Position numbers and translations under genes: made by a program. A stretch of DNA of 7,530 bases from Patescibacteria group bacterium (GTDB lineage: Bacteria > Patescibacteriota > Minisyncoccia > Minisyncoccales > CG1-02-41-26). Numbering within the stretch: the first letter of the stretch is position 1; the number at the start of each line of letters is the position of its first letter. The notes below the pieces were generated by a model. It was given only the letters and a program-made list of their open reading frames with translations, ran no database searches and was not told the origin of the DNA. Positions 1 through 5,984 of the stretch are shown piece after piece. The stretch covers positions 1 to 7,530 of the forward strand of contig JAHJSK010000111.1 in assembly GCA_018830365.1 (NCBI GenBank), read 5' to 3'.

Positions 1-273
1 AACTTTTGCCCAATAACCAGTGCATTCTTTGGAAGTAAAAGCATTATAAATTCCGCCTATCCTATCAAGCGGCTCAACAATTTTTACCGTATCAGATCTT
101 TTTTTTGTTCCCTTAAAAAGCATATGCTCCAAAAAATGAGAGATGCCGCTTATTTCTTTGGTTTCATATTCTGAACCAGCGCCAACCAAAACCAAAATCG
201 TTATTGCTTCTGTATTTTTTAAAGGCGCAGTAATTATGCGCAGCCCATTTTTAAAAATTGTTTTTTTGTACAT
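1..273 (-). CDS. M16 family zinc metallopeptidase, N-terminal part (runs off the window)
   Basis: Reading the minus strand from the ATG at 273-271 gives 91 uninterrupted codons that continue past the window edge. The protein begins MYKKTIFKNGLRII and contains HFLEHMLFKGT at residues 46-56. This is the inverted zinc motif HxxEH of the M16 (insulinase/pitrilysin/processing peptidase) family, with H46 and H50 as zinc ligands and E49 as the general base. It is followed by the typical GGIYNAFTSKE segment at 73-83. The third zinc ligand, a downstream Glu, lies outside the window. M16 enzymes degrade or process peptides. No signal peptide is visible, so a cytoplasmic location is likely. The start is supported because M16 domains begin only a few residues before the 'NGLR' strand. 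The gene diverges from glgA. Family assignment is firm; substrate and full length cannot be judged. Confidence 0.93.
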   Translation of the reverse strand, partial: MYKKTIFKNGLRIITAPLKNTEAITILVLVGAGSEYETKEISGISHFLEHMLFKGTKKRSDTVKIVEPLDRIGGIYNAFTSKECTGYWAKV

Positions 274-289
274 TTTTTATCAAACAAAA

Positions 290-335
290 CGCATATAGTA
301 TTTTATAAAATTGTATATTATTATATAATAGTTGC
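290..335. promoter_or_regulatory. AT-rich divergent promoter region (putative)
   Basis: The 135-bp gap between the divergent M16 peptidase and glgA is almost pure A/T around 290-335. A TATAAT hexamer lies at 324-329 on the plus strand and another can be read on the minus strand in the same stretch, so one AT-rich core could serve both genes. No good -35 hexamer is found at 16-18 bp. In a genome this AT-rich, a TATAAT match alone is weak evidence. The divergent gene arrangement is the main support. Confidence 0.35.
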
Positions 336-361
336 AAGATTCTAAATTTGCCTATATCCTG

Positions 362-374
362 ACGGCTTGGCCGT
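362..374 (+). other. Small hairpin in the glgA leader
   Basis: ACGGC-TTG-GCCGT forms a perfect 5-bp stem with a 3-nt loop, 35 nt upstream of the glgA start and downstream of the candidate TATAAT. It is GC-rich in an otherwise AT-rich leader. It may be a small leader structure or chance. No T-run follows it, so it is not an intrinsic terminator. Confidence 0.25.
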
Positions 375-408
375 ATAAGACAATTTTAAATTTGAAATTG
401 ACCCACTC

Positions 409-1929
409 ATGTCCAGTATTATTCCATCAATTAATATTTTTAAAAAAGAACCGACAAAAAAACTTCGTATTCTTTTTGTCGCGGCGGAAGTGGCGCCATT
501 TATTAAGGTGGGAGGATTGGGGGAAGTTATGCATTCTTTGCCTAATGCTCTCCGAGCGCTAGGCCATGACGCGCGCGTTTTTCTTCCTAAATATGCCACC
601 ATTGACACGCAAAAATTCCCTTTACGCCCAGAAGTACAGGGAATCAAATCTTTAACCGATGATAGCGACCCACACGATCTTTTGGTCTCAAATGTTTTGC
701 GTTACGAAGAAAATGGGCAAACAATCGCATATTTTCTTGAAAATATGGAATATTATGAAAAACGGGCGAATGTTTACGGTTATGTCGACGACACTACGCG
801 CTGGGTTTTGCTTTCAAAAGGAGTTCTTGAATTTATAAAAGTTTCAAAATGGAAGCCAGACATTATTGTTGCTTCTGATTGGCAGACCGGTTTTGTTCCC
901 AATTTGCTTCGTACTGATTATAAAAACGATCCTGTGTTGTCAAAAATTAAAGTTATTTTTTGCATACACAACCTTCAATTCCAAGGACTTTTTGACCACC
1001 ATTTTGTTTCAGAAATGGATTACGATGCAGGCAGAGCGCCAATTCCCGCCTTTTTTGACCCAAATATCTTGAAGCTTAATGGCATGCGCCGCGGCATTAT
1101 GTACGCTGATTTAATTAATACTGTTTCTCCCACTTATGCCAAAGAAATTTTAAACGATGAATTTGGTGAAAAATTAGATGACCTCTTGAAAGAGCGCCGC
1201 TCGTCTCTATTTGGCATATTAAACGGCATTGATGTTGAATCCTTTAATCCTCAAATTGATTCCGATATTGTTGTCAAATATTCTGTCAAAAATTTAGATA
1301 ATCGTTCTAAAAATAAAATTGCTTTGCAAAAAAGATTTAACTTAGCGCTTGATAAAAATAAATTCATCGCAGGCATTATTTCGCGCATGGACGCGCAAAA
1401 AGGATTTGATTTGATCGTGGAAATATCAGACGCTCTTATGCGAAATATTGATTTTCAGCTTATTATTCTTGGCACGGGCAGCAACTATTACCGCGGATTT
1501 TTTCAAGATTTACAAAAAAAATATCCTGATCGCATTGGCTGCCATTTCTTTTTTGACAATCAATTACCAAAACTAATTTTGGCTGGCGCTGACACAATTC
1601 TTGTTCCGTCGCGATTTGAACCTTGCGGACTAGTTCAAATGGAAGCAATGAGATACGGCGCAATTCCAATTGTTAGAAAAACCGGCGGACTGGCTGATTC
1701 AGTTGAAAATTATATTCCGGGCCAAGACAAGGGAACTGGATTTATTTTTGAGAATTATGATCGCTATGCTTTTTTAATTGCTTTTATTCGCGCTTCTGAG
1801 ACATTCCGCGACAAAAAAGAATGGATCAAATTAATGAAGCGAGCCATGAGTAAAGATTTCTCTTGGAAAAAATCAGCTGAAGAATATACTAATCTTTTTT
1901 TACGGGCGCTGGGTCTACAGGGAAAATAG
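409..1929 (+). CDS. glgA: Glycogen/starch synthase, GT5 family
   Basis: This enzyme transfers glucose from ADP-glucose (or UDP-glucose) to the non-reducing end of an alpha-1,4-glucan in the cytoplasm. The 506-residue protein is slightly longer than typical bacterial GlgA (about 480), mostly because of about 20 extra N-terminal residues. Motifs in order are: KVGGLGEV at 33-40 (the KxGGLxDV nucleotide-sugar loop, with Glu for the usual Asp), SDWQTG at 156-161, IHNLQFQG at 186-193, NGID at 272-275, SRMDAQKG at 325-332 (Arg and Lys contacting the diphosphate), and RFEPCGLVQMEAM at 402-414, the GT-B Glu-rich signature followed by KTGGLADSV. Both Rossmann halves are complete. ATG 409 is chosen because the first beta strand (LRILFVAAEVAP) starts near residue 19; no Shine-Dalgarno is visible. 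It stops at TAG. The GH57 gene follows after a 150-bp repeat-filled gap and probably acts on the same polymer. Codons use more GCG and CGC than the neighbouring GH57 gene. Donor specificity cannot be told from sequence. Confidence 0.95.
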   Translation: MSSIIPSINIFKKEPTKKLRILFVAAEVAPFIKVGGLGEVMHSLPNALRALGHDARVFLPKYATIDTQKFPLRPEVQGIKSLTDDSDPHDLLVSNVLRYEENGQTIAYFLENMEYYEKRANVYGYVDDTTRWVLLSKGVLEFIKVSKWKPDIIVASDWQTGFVPNLLRTDYKNDPVLSKIKVIFCIHNLQFQGLFDHHFVSEMDYDAGRAPIPAFFDPNILKLNGMRRGIMYADLINTVSPTYAKEILNDEFGEKLDDLLKERRSSLFGILNGIDVESFNPQIDSDIVVKYSVKNLDNRSKNKIALQKRFNLALDKNKFIAGIISRMDAQKGFDLIVEISDALMRNIDFQLIILGTGSNYYRGFFQDLQKKYPDRIGCHFFFDNQLPKLILAGADTILVPSRFEPCGLVQMEAMRYGAIPIVRKTGGLADSVENYIPGQDKGTGFIFENYDRYAFLIAFIRASETFRDKKEWIKLMKRAMSKDFSWKKSAEEYTNLFLRALGLQGK

Positions 1930-1938
1930 AATAAACAT

Positions 1939-2068
1939 CTCAAAACTCAAAACTCAAAATTCAAAACGCTTTGGATTTGAAACATCCTTGCCCGCTAAAA
2001 TTTTTCGGAAAAAAATTAGGCGAGTGAAAACTTGTTTAGAGTTTAGAATTTAGAGTTTAGAGTTTAAT
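1939..2068. repeat. Inverted heptamer-repeat element in the glgA-GH57 gap
   Basis: The gap holds four tandem copies of TCAAAAC/T from about 1940 to 1967. A short core follows, CCCGCTAAAATTTTT (1991-2005) against AAAAAAATTAGGCGAG (2009-2024), an imperfect stem around CGG. Then come four tandem copies of GTTTAGA/ATTTAGA (2034-2061) plus a degenerate fifth unit. Read as reverse complement, the right units are TCTAAAC, TCTAAAC, TCTAAAT and TCTAAAC. They differ from the left units by one A/T position per heptamer, and the C-to-T variant unit falls in the same register in both arms. The whole can fold as one long imperfect hairpin around the core. It contains no reading frame of note and occupies almost all the space between the two genes. 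Confidence 0.75.
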
Positions 2069-2079
2069 AATAAAATACT

Positions 2080-4200
2080 ATGCTTTGGGCTAATTTTTTA
2101 CATTTTTACCAGCCAGCCAGACAGCAGCCGGATATTTTAGAAAGAATTGTTAATGAAAGTTATCGAAAAATTATTCAAGGTTTAAAAGAAAATTCAAAAG
2201 CTAAAATGACAATAAATATTAATGGCTGCTTAACAGAATCATTGATAAAGTATGATTATTTAGATGTTATAGATGATTTTAAAAAATTAGCAGAAAATGG
2301 GCAAATAGAATTTACTGGCAGCGCAAAATATCATCCATTCTTAGCTCTTCTTCCGGAAAAAGAAATTGAAAGGCAAATTAAAATAAATACAGAAACTAAC
2401 AAAAAATACTTTGGGGAGATTTATAATCCTCAAGGTTTTTTTATTCCTGAATTAGCTTATAGCTTTAAGGTGGCTCAAATGGCTCAAAAATTAAATTTTG
2501 AATGGGTTATTGCTGAACAATTAGCTTGTCCTTCCGAAAAAGCAGAAACTATTTTTAATAAAATTTATCAAATTAAAAATTTAGATAATTTTAAAATTTT
2601 ATTTAGAGATAAAAAGGTGAGTATTTTAATTTTGTCAGCCATTATTCGTTCAACCCAATCTCTTTTAGGAGAGCTTGGAGATGAAATAAAAAAAAATCGC
2701 TATCTTTTGACGGTTATGGATGCTGAAACATTTGGACATCATCGTCCGGGATTGGAAAATTTTTTATTTGAAATTTACAAAAATAAGACATTTGAAAAAG
2801 TTTTTATTTCTGATTTATTAAAAAAATTCAGCGTTAAAGAAGAATTAGAGCCGCGAGAGAGTACTTGGTCTTCGGAAGAACAAGATTTTTGGTTAGATCG
2901 AGAAAAAAAATTTATTCAAACTAATCCTTTTTCTTTGTGGAATCATCCAGAAAATCCAATTCATAAATTGCAATGGGAATTTACTTATTGGGTTATTAAT
3001 TTTGTTAATATTTTAAATCCCAAAGAGTCTTGGTATTTTAAAATACGAAATAAATTAGATGTGGCATTGGCTTCTGATCAATATTGGTGGGCTTCAGCTA
3101 AACCCTGGTGGAGCTTAGAAATGATTGAACAAGGAGCTTTTGCTTTACGAGATGTTATTTGGTCTATTCCTAAAATTTCTCAAGGAGACAAAAATAAGGC
3201 TGATGAATTTTATCAAAAAATTTTAAATATTGCTTTCGAGTGGCAACGAACAGGTAAAATTAGAACCGCTTATAAAAAAGCATATAAAACTATTCAAAGA
3301 AAACCGTTTATAGAAGAGACCCCAAGTGATTGGTATAATTTGATAATTTTAGAATTTGAAGACGAAATGAAAAAAGCGATCAAAAAACAAGAATTTGAAA
3401 AAGCAATTAAGTGGCGAGATGCAATTTATAAATTAAAAGCAGGGGTTGATATTTATGATGTTTTACATGTTGTTGATGATTTACGAATAGTTAGGATTTT
3501 GCCAAGCCTTAAGTCTTTTTGGGAGCATTCTTTAGATGAATTTTCGGGTTTTACTAAGGAACATTTTAAAGATTTTGACGAAAATGAATTCGAAGAACAA
3601 CAAACGGAAAAAGTATTTGAGAAAATTAAAGAAGCATTTTATCAAAAAAAAGAATTTTTAGAAAAACAAAAATTTAGTCAAGCAAAACATCCATTAGGTT
3701 TGGATTGGGATATAGAAAAAAATATTTATCTTTGCGAAATGCCAAGTAAAAAAATAAAACTTTTTTTAGGCAAAGGCTGGGATAGCGCTAGTCAAATAAA
3801 ATTAGATGATGAAAAAAATTATGGAGAAAAAGGACAATGCTTATATAAAAAAGAAAAAGGACAATTAAAAGTCCATCTTGCAACTGAAAGCATTTTAAAT
3901 CAATTCTATCAATTTTTAAAACAAGAAGATGCTTCAGAAGGAGAAAATATGCGATTAGCTGTGATGTCGGAAAGTTTTGGCTGGGCTCCCGTAATTTTCA
4001 AACAAAAGAAGGTAAAAATTCCATATTTAGAAACAAAAGAAGGGATGGATTTTAAATTTAGAATTTCTGGATTTGATTTTAAAAAATCTAAAGGAGCAAA
4101 AAAACTTAACCTCGTAAACAAATTAAGAGAATTTTTTGTTTTCAGCTTAGGAAAATTAGATGGACTAATTAAAAAAATTATTTGGAAAATGAGAGGATAA
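2080..4200 (+). CDS. GH57 glycoside hydrolase (alpha-amylase / glucanotransferase / branching enzyme type) with internal UVR-like motif
   Basis: Glycoside hydrolase family 57 enzymes hydrolyse or rearrange alpha-1,4/1,6-glucans by a retaining mechanism. The family's conserved regions appear in order in this 706-residue protein: HFYQP at 8-12 (region 1), GSAKYH at 80-85 (region 2), FFIPE at 120-124 with E124 the predicted nucleophile (region 3), MDAETFGHH at 213-221 with D214 the predicted acid/base (region 4), and SDQYWWASAKPWW at 332-344 (region 5). There is no signal peptide, so it is probably cytoplasmic. Residues about 425-455 (EDEMKKAIKKQEFEKAIKWR then DAIYKLK) match the UVR helical-hairpin motif of UvrB, UvrC and ClpC/McsA, which is unexpected in a GH57 protein. 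The C-terminal 250 residues are unassigned, charged, and end in a basic, partly amphipathic tail. Codon use is strongly A/T-ending. The gene follows glgA and is flanked on both sides by repeat elements. Exact activity (amylase, 4-alpha-glucanotransferase or branching) is undetermined. ATG 2080 places region 1 at the N-terminus, as is usual for the family. Confidence 0.9.
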   Translation: MLWANFLHFYQPARQQPDILERIVNESYRKIIQGLKENSKAKMTININGCLTESLIKYDYLDVIDDFKKLAENGQIEFTGSAKYHPFLALLPEKEIERQIKINTETNKKYFGEIYNPQGFFIPELAYSFKVAQMAQKLNFEWVIAEQLACPSEKAETIFNKIYQIKNLDNFKILFRDKKVSILILSAIIRSTQSLLGELGDEIKKNRYLLTVMDAETFGHHRPGLENFLFEIYKNKTFEKVFISDLLKKFSVKEELEPRESTWSSEEQDFWLDREKKFIQTNPFSLWNHPENPIHKLQWEFTYWVINFVNILNPKESWYFKIRNKLDVALASDQYWWASAKPWWSLEMIEQGAFALRDVIWSIPKISQGDKNKADEFYQKILNIAFEWQRTGKIRTAYKKAYKTIQRKPFIEETPSDWYNLIILEFEDEMKKAIKKQEFEKAIKWRDAIYKLKAGVDIYDVLHVVDDLRIVRILPSLKSFWEHSLDEFSGFTKEHFKDFDENEFEEQQTEKVFEKIKEAFYQKKEFLEKQKFSQAKHPLGLDWDIEKNIYLCEMPSKKIKLFLGKGWDSASQIKLDDEKNYGEKGQCLYKKEKGQLKVHLATESILNQFYQFLKQEDASEGENMRLAVMSESFGWAPVIFKQKKVKIPYLETKEGMDFKFRISGFDFKKSKGAKKLNLVNKLREFFVFSLGKLDGLIKKIIWKMRG

Positions 4201-4235
4201 TTTATTTTCAAACGAAGCCCGCTCAAATTTTGGAT

Positions 4236-4304
4236 ATGATAGGCAAATATCGACAGGAACATGAACATCTTTCTTCTGGTCAGCCGGAACAGCGAGGCAA
4301 TTAA
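4236..4304 (+). other. Micro-ORF downstream of GH57, doubtful
   Basis: A 22-codon frame begins at ATG 4236 (MIGKYRQEHEHL...) and ends at TAA 4302-4304, just where the next repeat element begins. The same frame is open upstream to 4173, overlapping the GH57 end in another frame. Base composition here is clearly less AT-rich than in the GH57 gene. It could be a real tiny peptide, a remnant of a lost gene, or chance. No family is recognised and no Shine-Dalgarno is present. Confidence 0.12.
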
Positions 4305-4308
4305 TTTA

Positions 4309-4500
4309 GTTTGTAGTTTGTAGTTTGTAGAGGATTAAGATTAAAGTTGAACCTGCCCGCAATGCTACGCCCGACCGCAACGATGTAGCAACTTCGGGCG
4401 GGCGAAGCGTTGCAGGCGGGAGTTGAAAGTTGAAAGTTTTAGATCTTTAATCTTTAATTTTTAATCTTTAATCTAAAAAGCTACAAGCTAAAAAGCTAAC
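4309..4500. repeat. Composite palindromic repeat element in the GH57-Mur ligase gap
   Basis: This element fills most of the 326-bp gene-free gap 4201-4526. Three tandem GTTTGTA heptamers (4309-4329) are followed by GATTAAGATTAAA, then a GC-rich palindrome (4352-4420, listed separately). After that come two AGTTGAA copies (4421-4434), a run of ATCTTTA-type units (4442-4473), and CTAAAAAGCTACAAGCTAAA continuing to 4500. The outer right units, reverse-complemented, read TAGCTTTT/TAGCTTG and resemble the left TAGTTTG units. The ATCTTTA units mirror the left GATTAA units. The arms are therefore inverted and roughly co-linear around the core, like the gap before the GH57 gene but with different repeat words. 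No gene is supported inside it. Confidence 0.7.
4352..4420. repeat. GC-rich inverted repeat core
   Basis: The 26-nt arm 4352-4377 and the 26-nt arm 4395-4420 are reverse complements at 21 of 26 positions. Two of the five differences are G-T wobbles in one strand's transcript. The spacer is 17 nt. The arms are rich in CCCG and CGGG, in sharp contrast to the AT-rich surroundings. An alternative smaller pairing joins TGCTAC (4363-4368) with GTAGCA (4385-4390). It resembles REP- or MITE-type intergenic palindromes. No U-run follows on either strand, so a simple terminator is unlikely. Confidence 0.75.
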
Positions 4501-4526
4501 ATTTATTTTTACTTTGCTCAATAACA

Positions 4527-5906
4527 ATGAAATCTTTAATTCGCAAAATTTTTCCGAAATTTTTATTAAACTTTTTATTAGAAAGGTACCATTTTTTATT
4601 AGCTTTTTTCGGCGCGGTTTTTTATAATTTTCCTTCAAAAAAAATGATTGTGATTGGAGTTACAGGCACTAATGGAAAATCAACAACAGTTAATTTAATA
4701 TCTGAAATTTTAGAACAAGCTGGACATAAAGTTGCTTCCTTATCTTCCATTAAATTTAAAATCCATAACAAAGAATGGCAAAACACATTAAAAATGACAA
4801 TGCCAGGCCGTTTTAAAATTCAAAAATTTTTAAGACAAGCAATAAACGCTGATTGCAAATACGCAATTTTGGAAATAACTTCGGAAGGAATTAAACAGCA
4901 CCGCCATAGATTTATTGATTTTGATATTGCTGTATTCACCAATTTAACGCCAGAACACATTGAATCACATGGCAGTTTTGAAAAATATCGGTCAGCCAAA
5001 GGAAAACTTTTTAAAGCCGCAAAAAAAATTCACATTTTAAATTTAGACGACGAAAATATTAACTCTTTTTTACAATTCCCAGCCACGCAAAAAATTGGCT
5101 ATGGTCTTGATAGCCAAAAATCAAAAATAAAAAATAATGAAATTGAAAATACAACCACCGCACCAAATTTTTGGCGCGGAATAAAAATTGTCGTTGCGCA
5201 AGAAATTAAACAAGAAAAAAATTGTTCTTCATTTATAATTGATAATTTATTGTTTAATATTCCATTAAAAGGCAAATTTAATGTCTATAATGCTTTGGCG
5301 GCAATTTGTGTGGGACTATCGCAAGGAATTGACTTACAAACAATAAAAAAGGGACTGGAAAAAGCAACAGGGATTCCCGGAAGAATGGAAGCAGTGATAG
5401 AAAAACCCTTTCAAGTAATTGTTGACTATGCGCACACCCCTGATTCTTTGGAAAAAGTTTATCAAACATTGTCTTCGCAACTTAATGAAAAAAAACAACA
5501 ATTAATATGCGTACTAGGCGCTTGCGGAGGAGGCAGAGATAAATGGAAGAGACCGGAATTTGGGAAAATAGCCGCAAGATATTGTAGTCAAATCATTCTT
5601 ACCAATGAAGACCCTTATGATGAAAATCCATCCCAAATTTTGTCCGAGATAAAATCTGGGATTTCCTTTTTCCCTGAATGTCAAAATGCAAACTCTCCAA
5701 AAAATTGTTTTCCTATTTTTAATTTTCACGAAATTATTGACAGGAGAAAAGCAATCGCAAAAGCAATGAAATTAGCAAAACCAGACGACACCATTATCGT
5801 CACGGGCAAAGGATGCGAGCCATGGATGTGCGTCGCAAATAATAAAAAAATTCCTTGGGATGACAGGGAAATTGTTCAAGAAGAATTTAAAAAACTAAAT
5901 TTATAA
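4527..5906 (+). CDS. MurE-like Mur ligase (UDP-N-acetylmuramyl-tripeptide synthetase-like) lacking the N-terminal UDP-binding domain
   Basis: Mur ligases form an amide bond between an acyl-phosphate intermediate and an amino acid, using ATP, usually in peptidoglycan precursor synthesis. The ATP loop GVTGTNGKST is at residues 44-53 (K51). LEITSEG at 115-121 supplies the Mg-binding Glu. FTNLTPEHIESHG at 137-149 and YRSAKGKLF at 154-162 follow, with K158 the probable carbamylated lysine. NVYNALAA is at 252-259. The C-terminal ligand domain has VDYAHTPDSLEK at 299-310, GGGRDKWKRP at 334-343, TNEDPYDENP at 359-368, and TGKGCEPW followed by IPWDDREIV. These are closest to MurE. In standard MurE the ATP loop is near residue 110, after a UDP-binding domain. 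Here only about 40 residues precede it, rich in hydrophobics (FLLNFLL, FLLAFFGAVFY), suggesting membrane or partner contact. The acceptor motif has DPYDENP rather than the DNPR typical of diaminopimelate-adding MurE. No Shine-Dalgarno is visible. ATG 4527 is the first in-frame start. Confidence 0.85.
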   Translation: MKSLIRKIFPKFLLNFLLERYHFLLAFFGAVFYNFPSKKMIVIGVTGTNGKSTTVNLISEILEQAGHKVASLSSIKFKIHNKEWQNTLKMTMPGRFKIQKFLRQAINADCKYAILEITSEGIKQHRHRFIDFDIAVFTNLTPEHIESHGSFEKYRSAKGKLFKAAKKIHILNLDDENINSFLQFPATQKIGYGLDSQKSKIKNNEIENTTTAPNFWRGIKIVVAQEIKQEKNCSSFIIDNLLFNIPLKGKFNVYNALAAICVGLSQGIDLQTIKKGLEKATGIPGRMEAVIEKPFQVIVDYAHTPDSLEKVYQTLSSQLNEKKQQLICVLGACGGGRDKWKRPEFGKIAARYCSQIILTNEDPYDENPSQILSEIKSGISFFPECQNANSPKNCFPIFNFHEIIDRRKAIAKAMKLAKPDDTIIVTGKGCEPWMCVANNKKIPWDDREIVQEEFKKLNL

Positions 5907-5941
5907 TCAAGCAAAGTCCTGTTAAGCTAATCAAGGCAAAA

Positions 5942-5956
5942 GGAGACCCGCTCTCC
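5942..5956 (-). terminator. Weak intrinsic terminator for the nuclease gene (putative)
   Basis: In the 78-bp gap between two convergent genes, GGAGA-CCCGC-TCTCC forms a 5-bp stem with a 5-nt loop. On the minus strand it is followed by TTTT, the usual order for a Rho-independent terminator, about 30 nt past the nuclease stop codon. Both the stem and the U-run are short. On the plus strand the following bases are CCCAAAA, so it would not end the Mur ligase transcript. Confidence 0.35.
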
Positions 5957-5984
5957 CCCAAAACTTCAGTAAGACAAGCGCAGA

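Noticed and set aside
332..562. 76-codon plus-strand frame overlapping the start of glgA
   Set aside because: It overlaps the conserved GlgA N-terminus in another frame, needs a non-ATG start, and its translation resembles no protein family.
1939..2068. CRISPR array or telomere-like repeat
   Set aside because: The units are 7 nt with no unique spacers, only four per arm, and arranged in inverted pairs around a core.
3909..4268. 119-codon minus-strand frame opposite the GH57 C-terminus
   Set aside because: It is the antisense shadow of an A-rich coding region, giving a Phe/Leu/Ser-rich translation without any motif.
4352..4420. Intrinsic terminator for the GH57 gene
   Set aside because: The stem is strong, but no T-run follows on the plus strand, and its length, mismatches and repeat flanks fit an intergenic palindromic element better.
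5907..5984. tRNA or small RNA gene in the convergent gap
   Set aside because: No cloverleaf, T-loop (GGTTCGA-like) sequence or long pairing is present beyond the 5-bp hairpin at 5942-5956.
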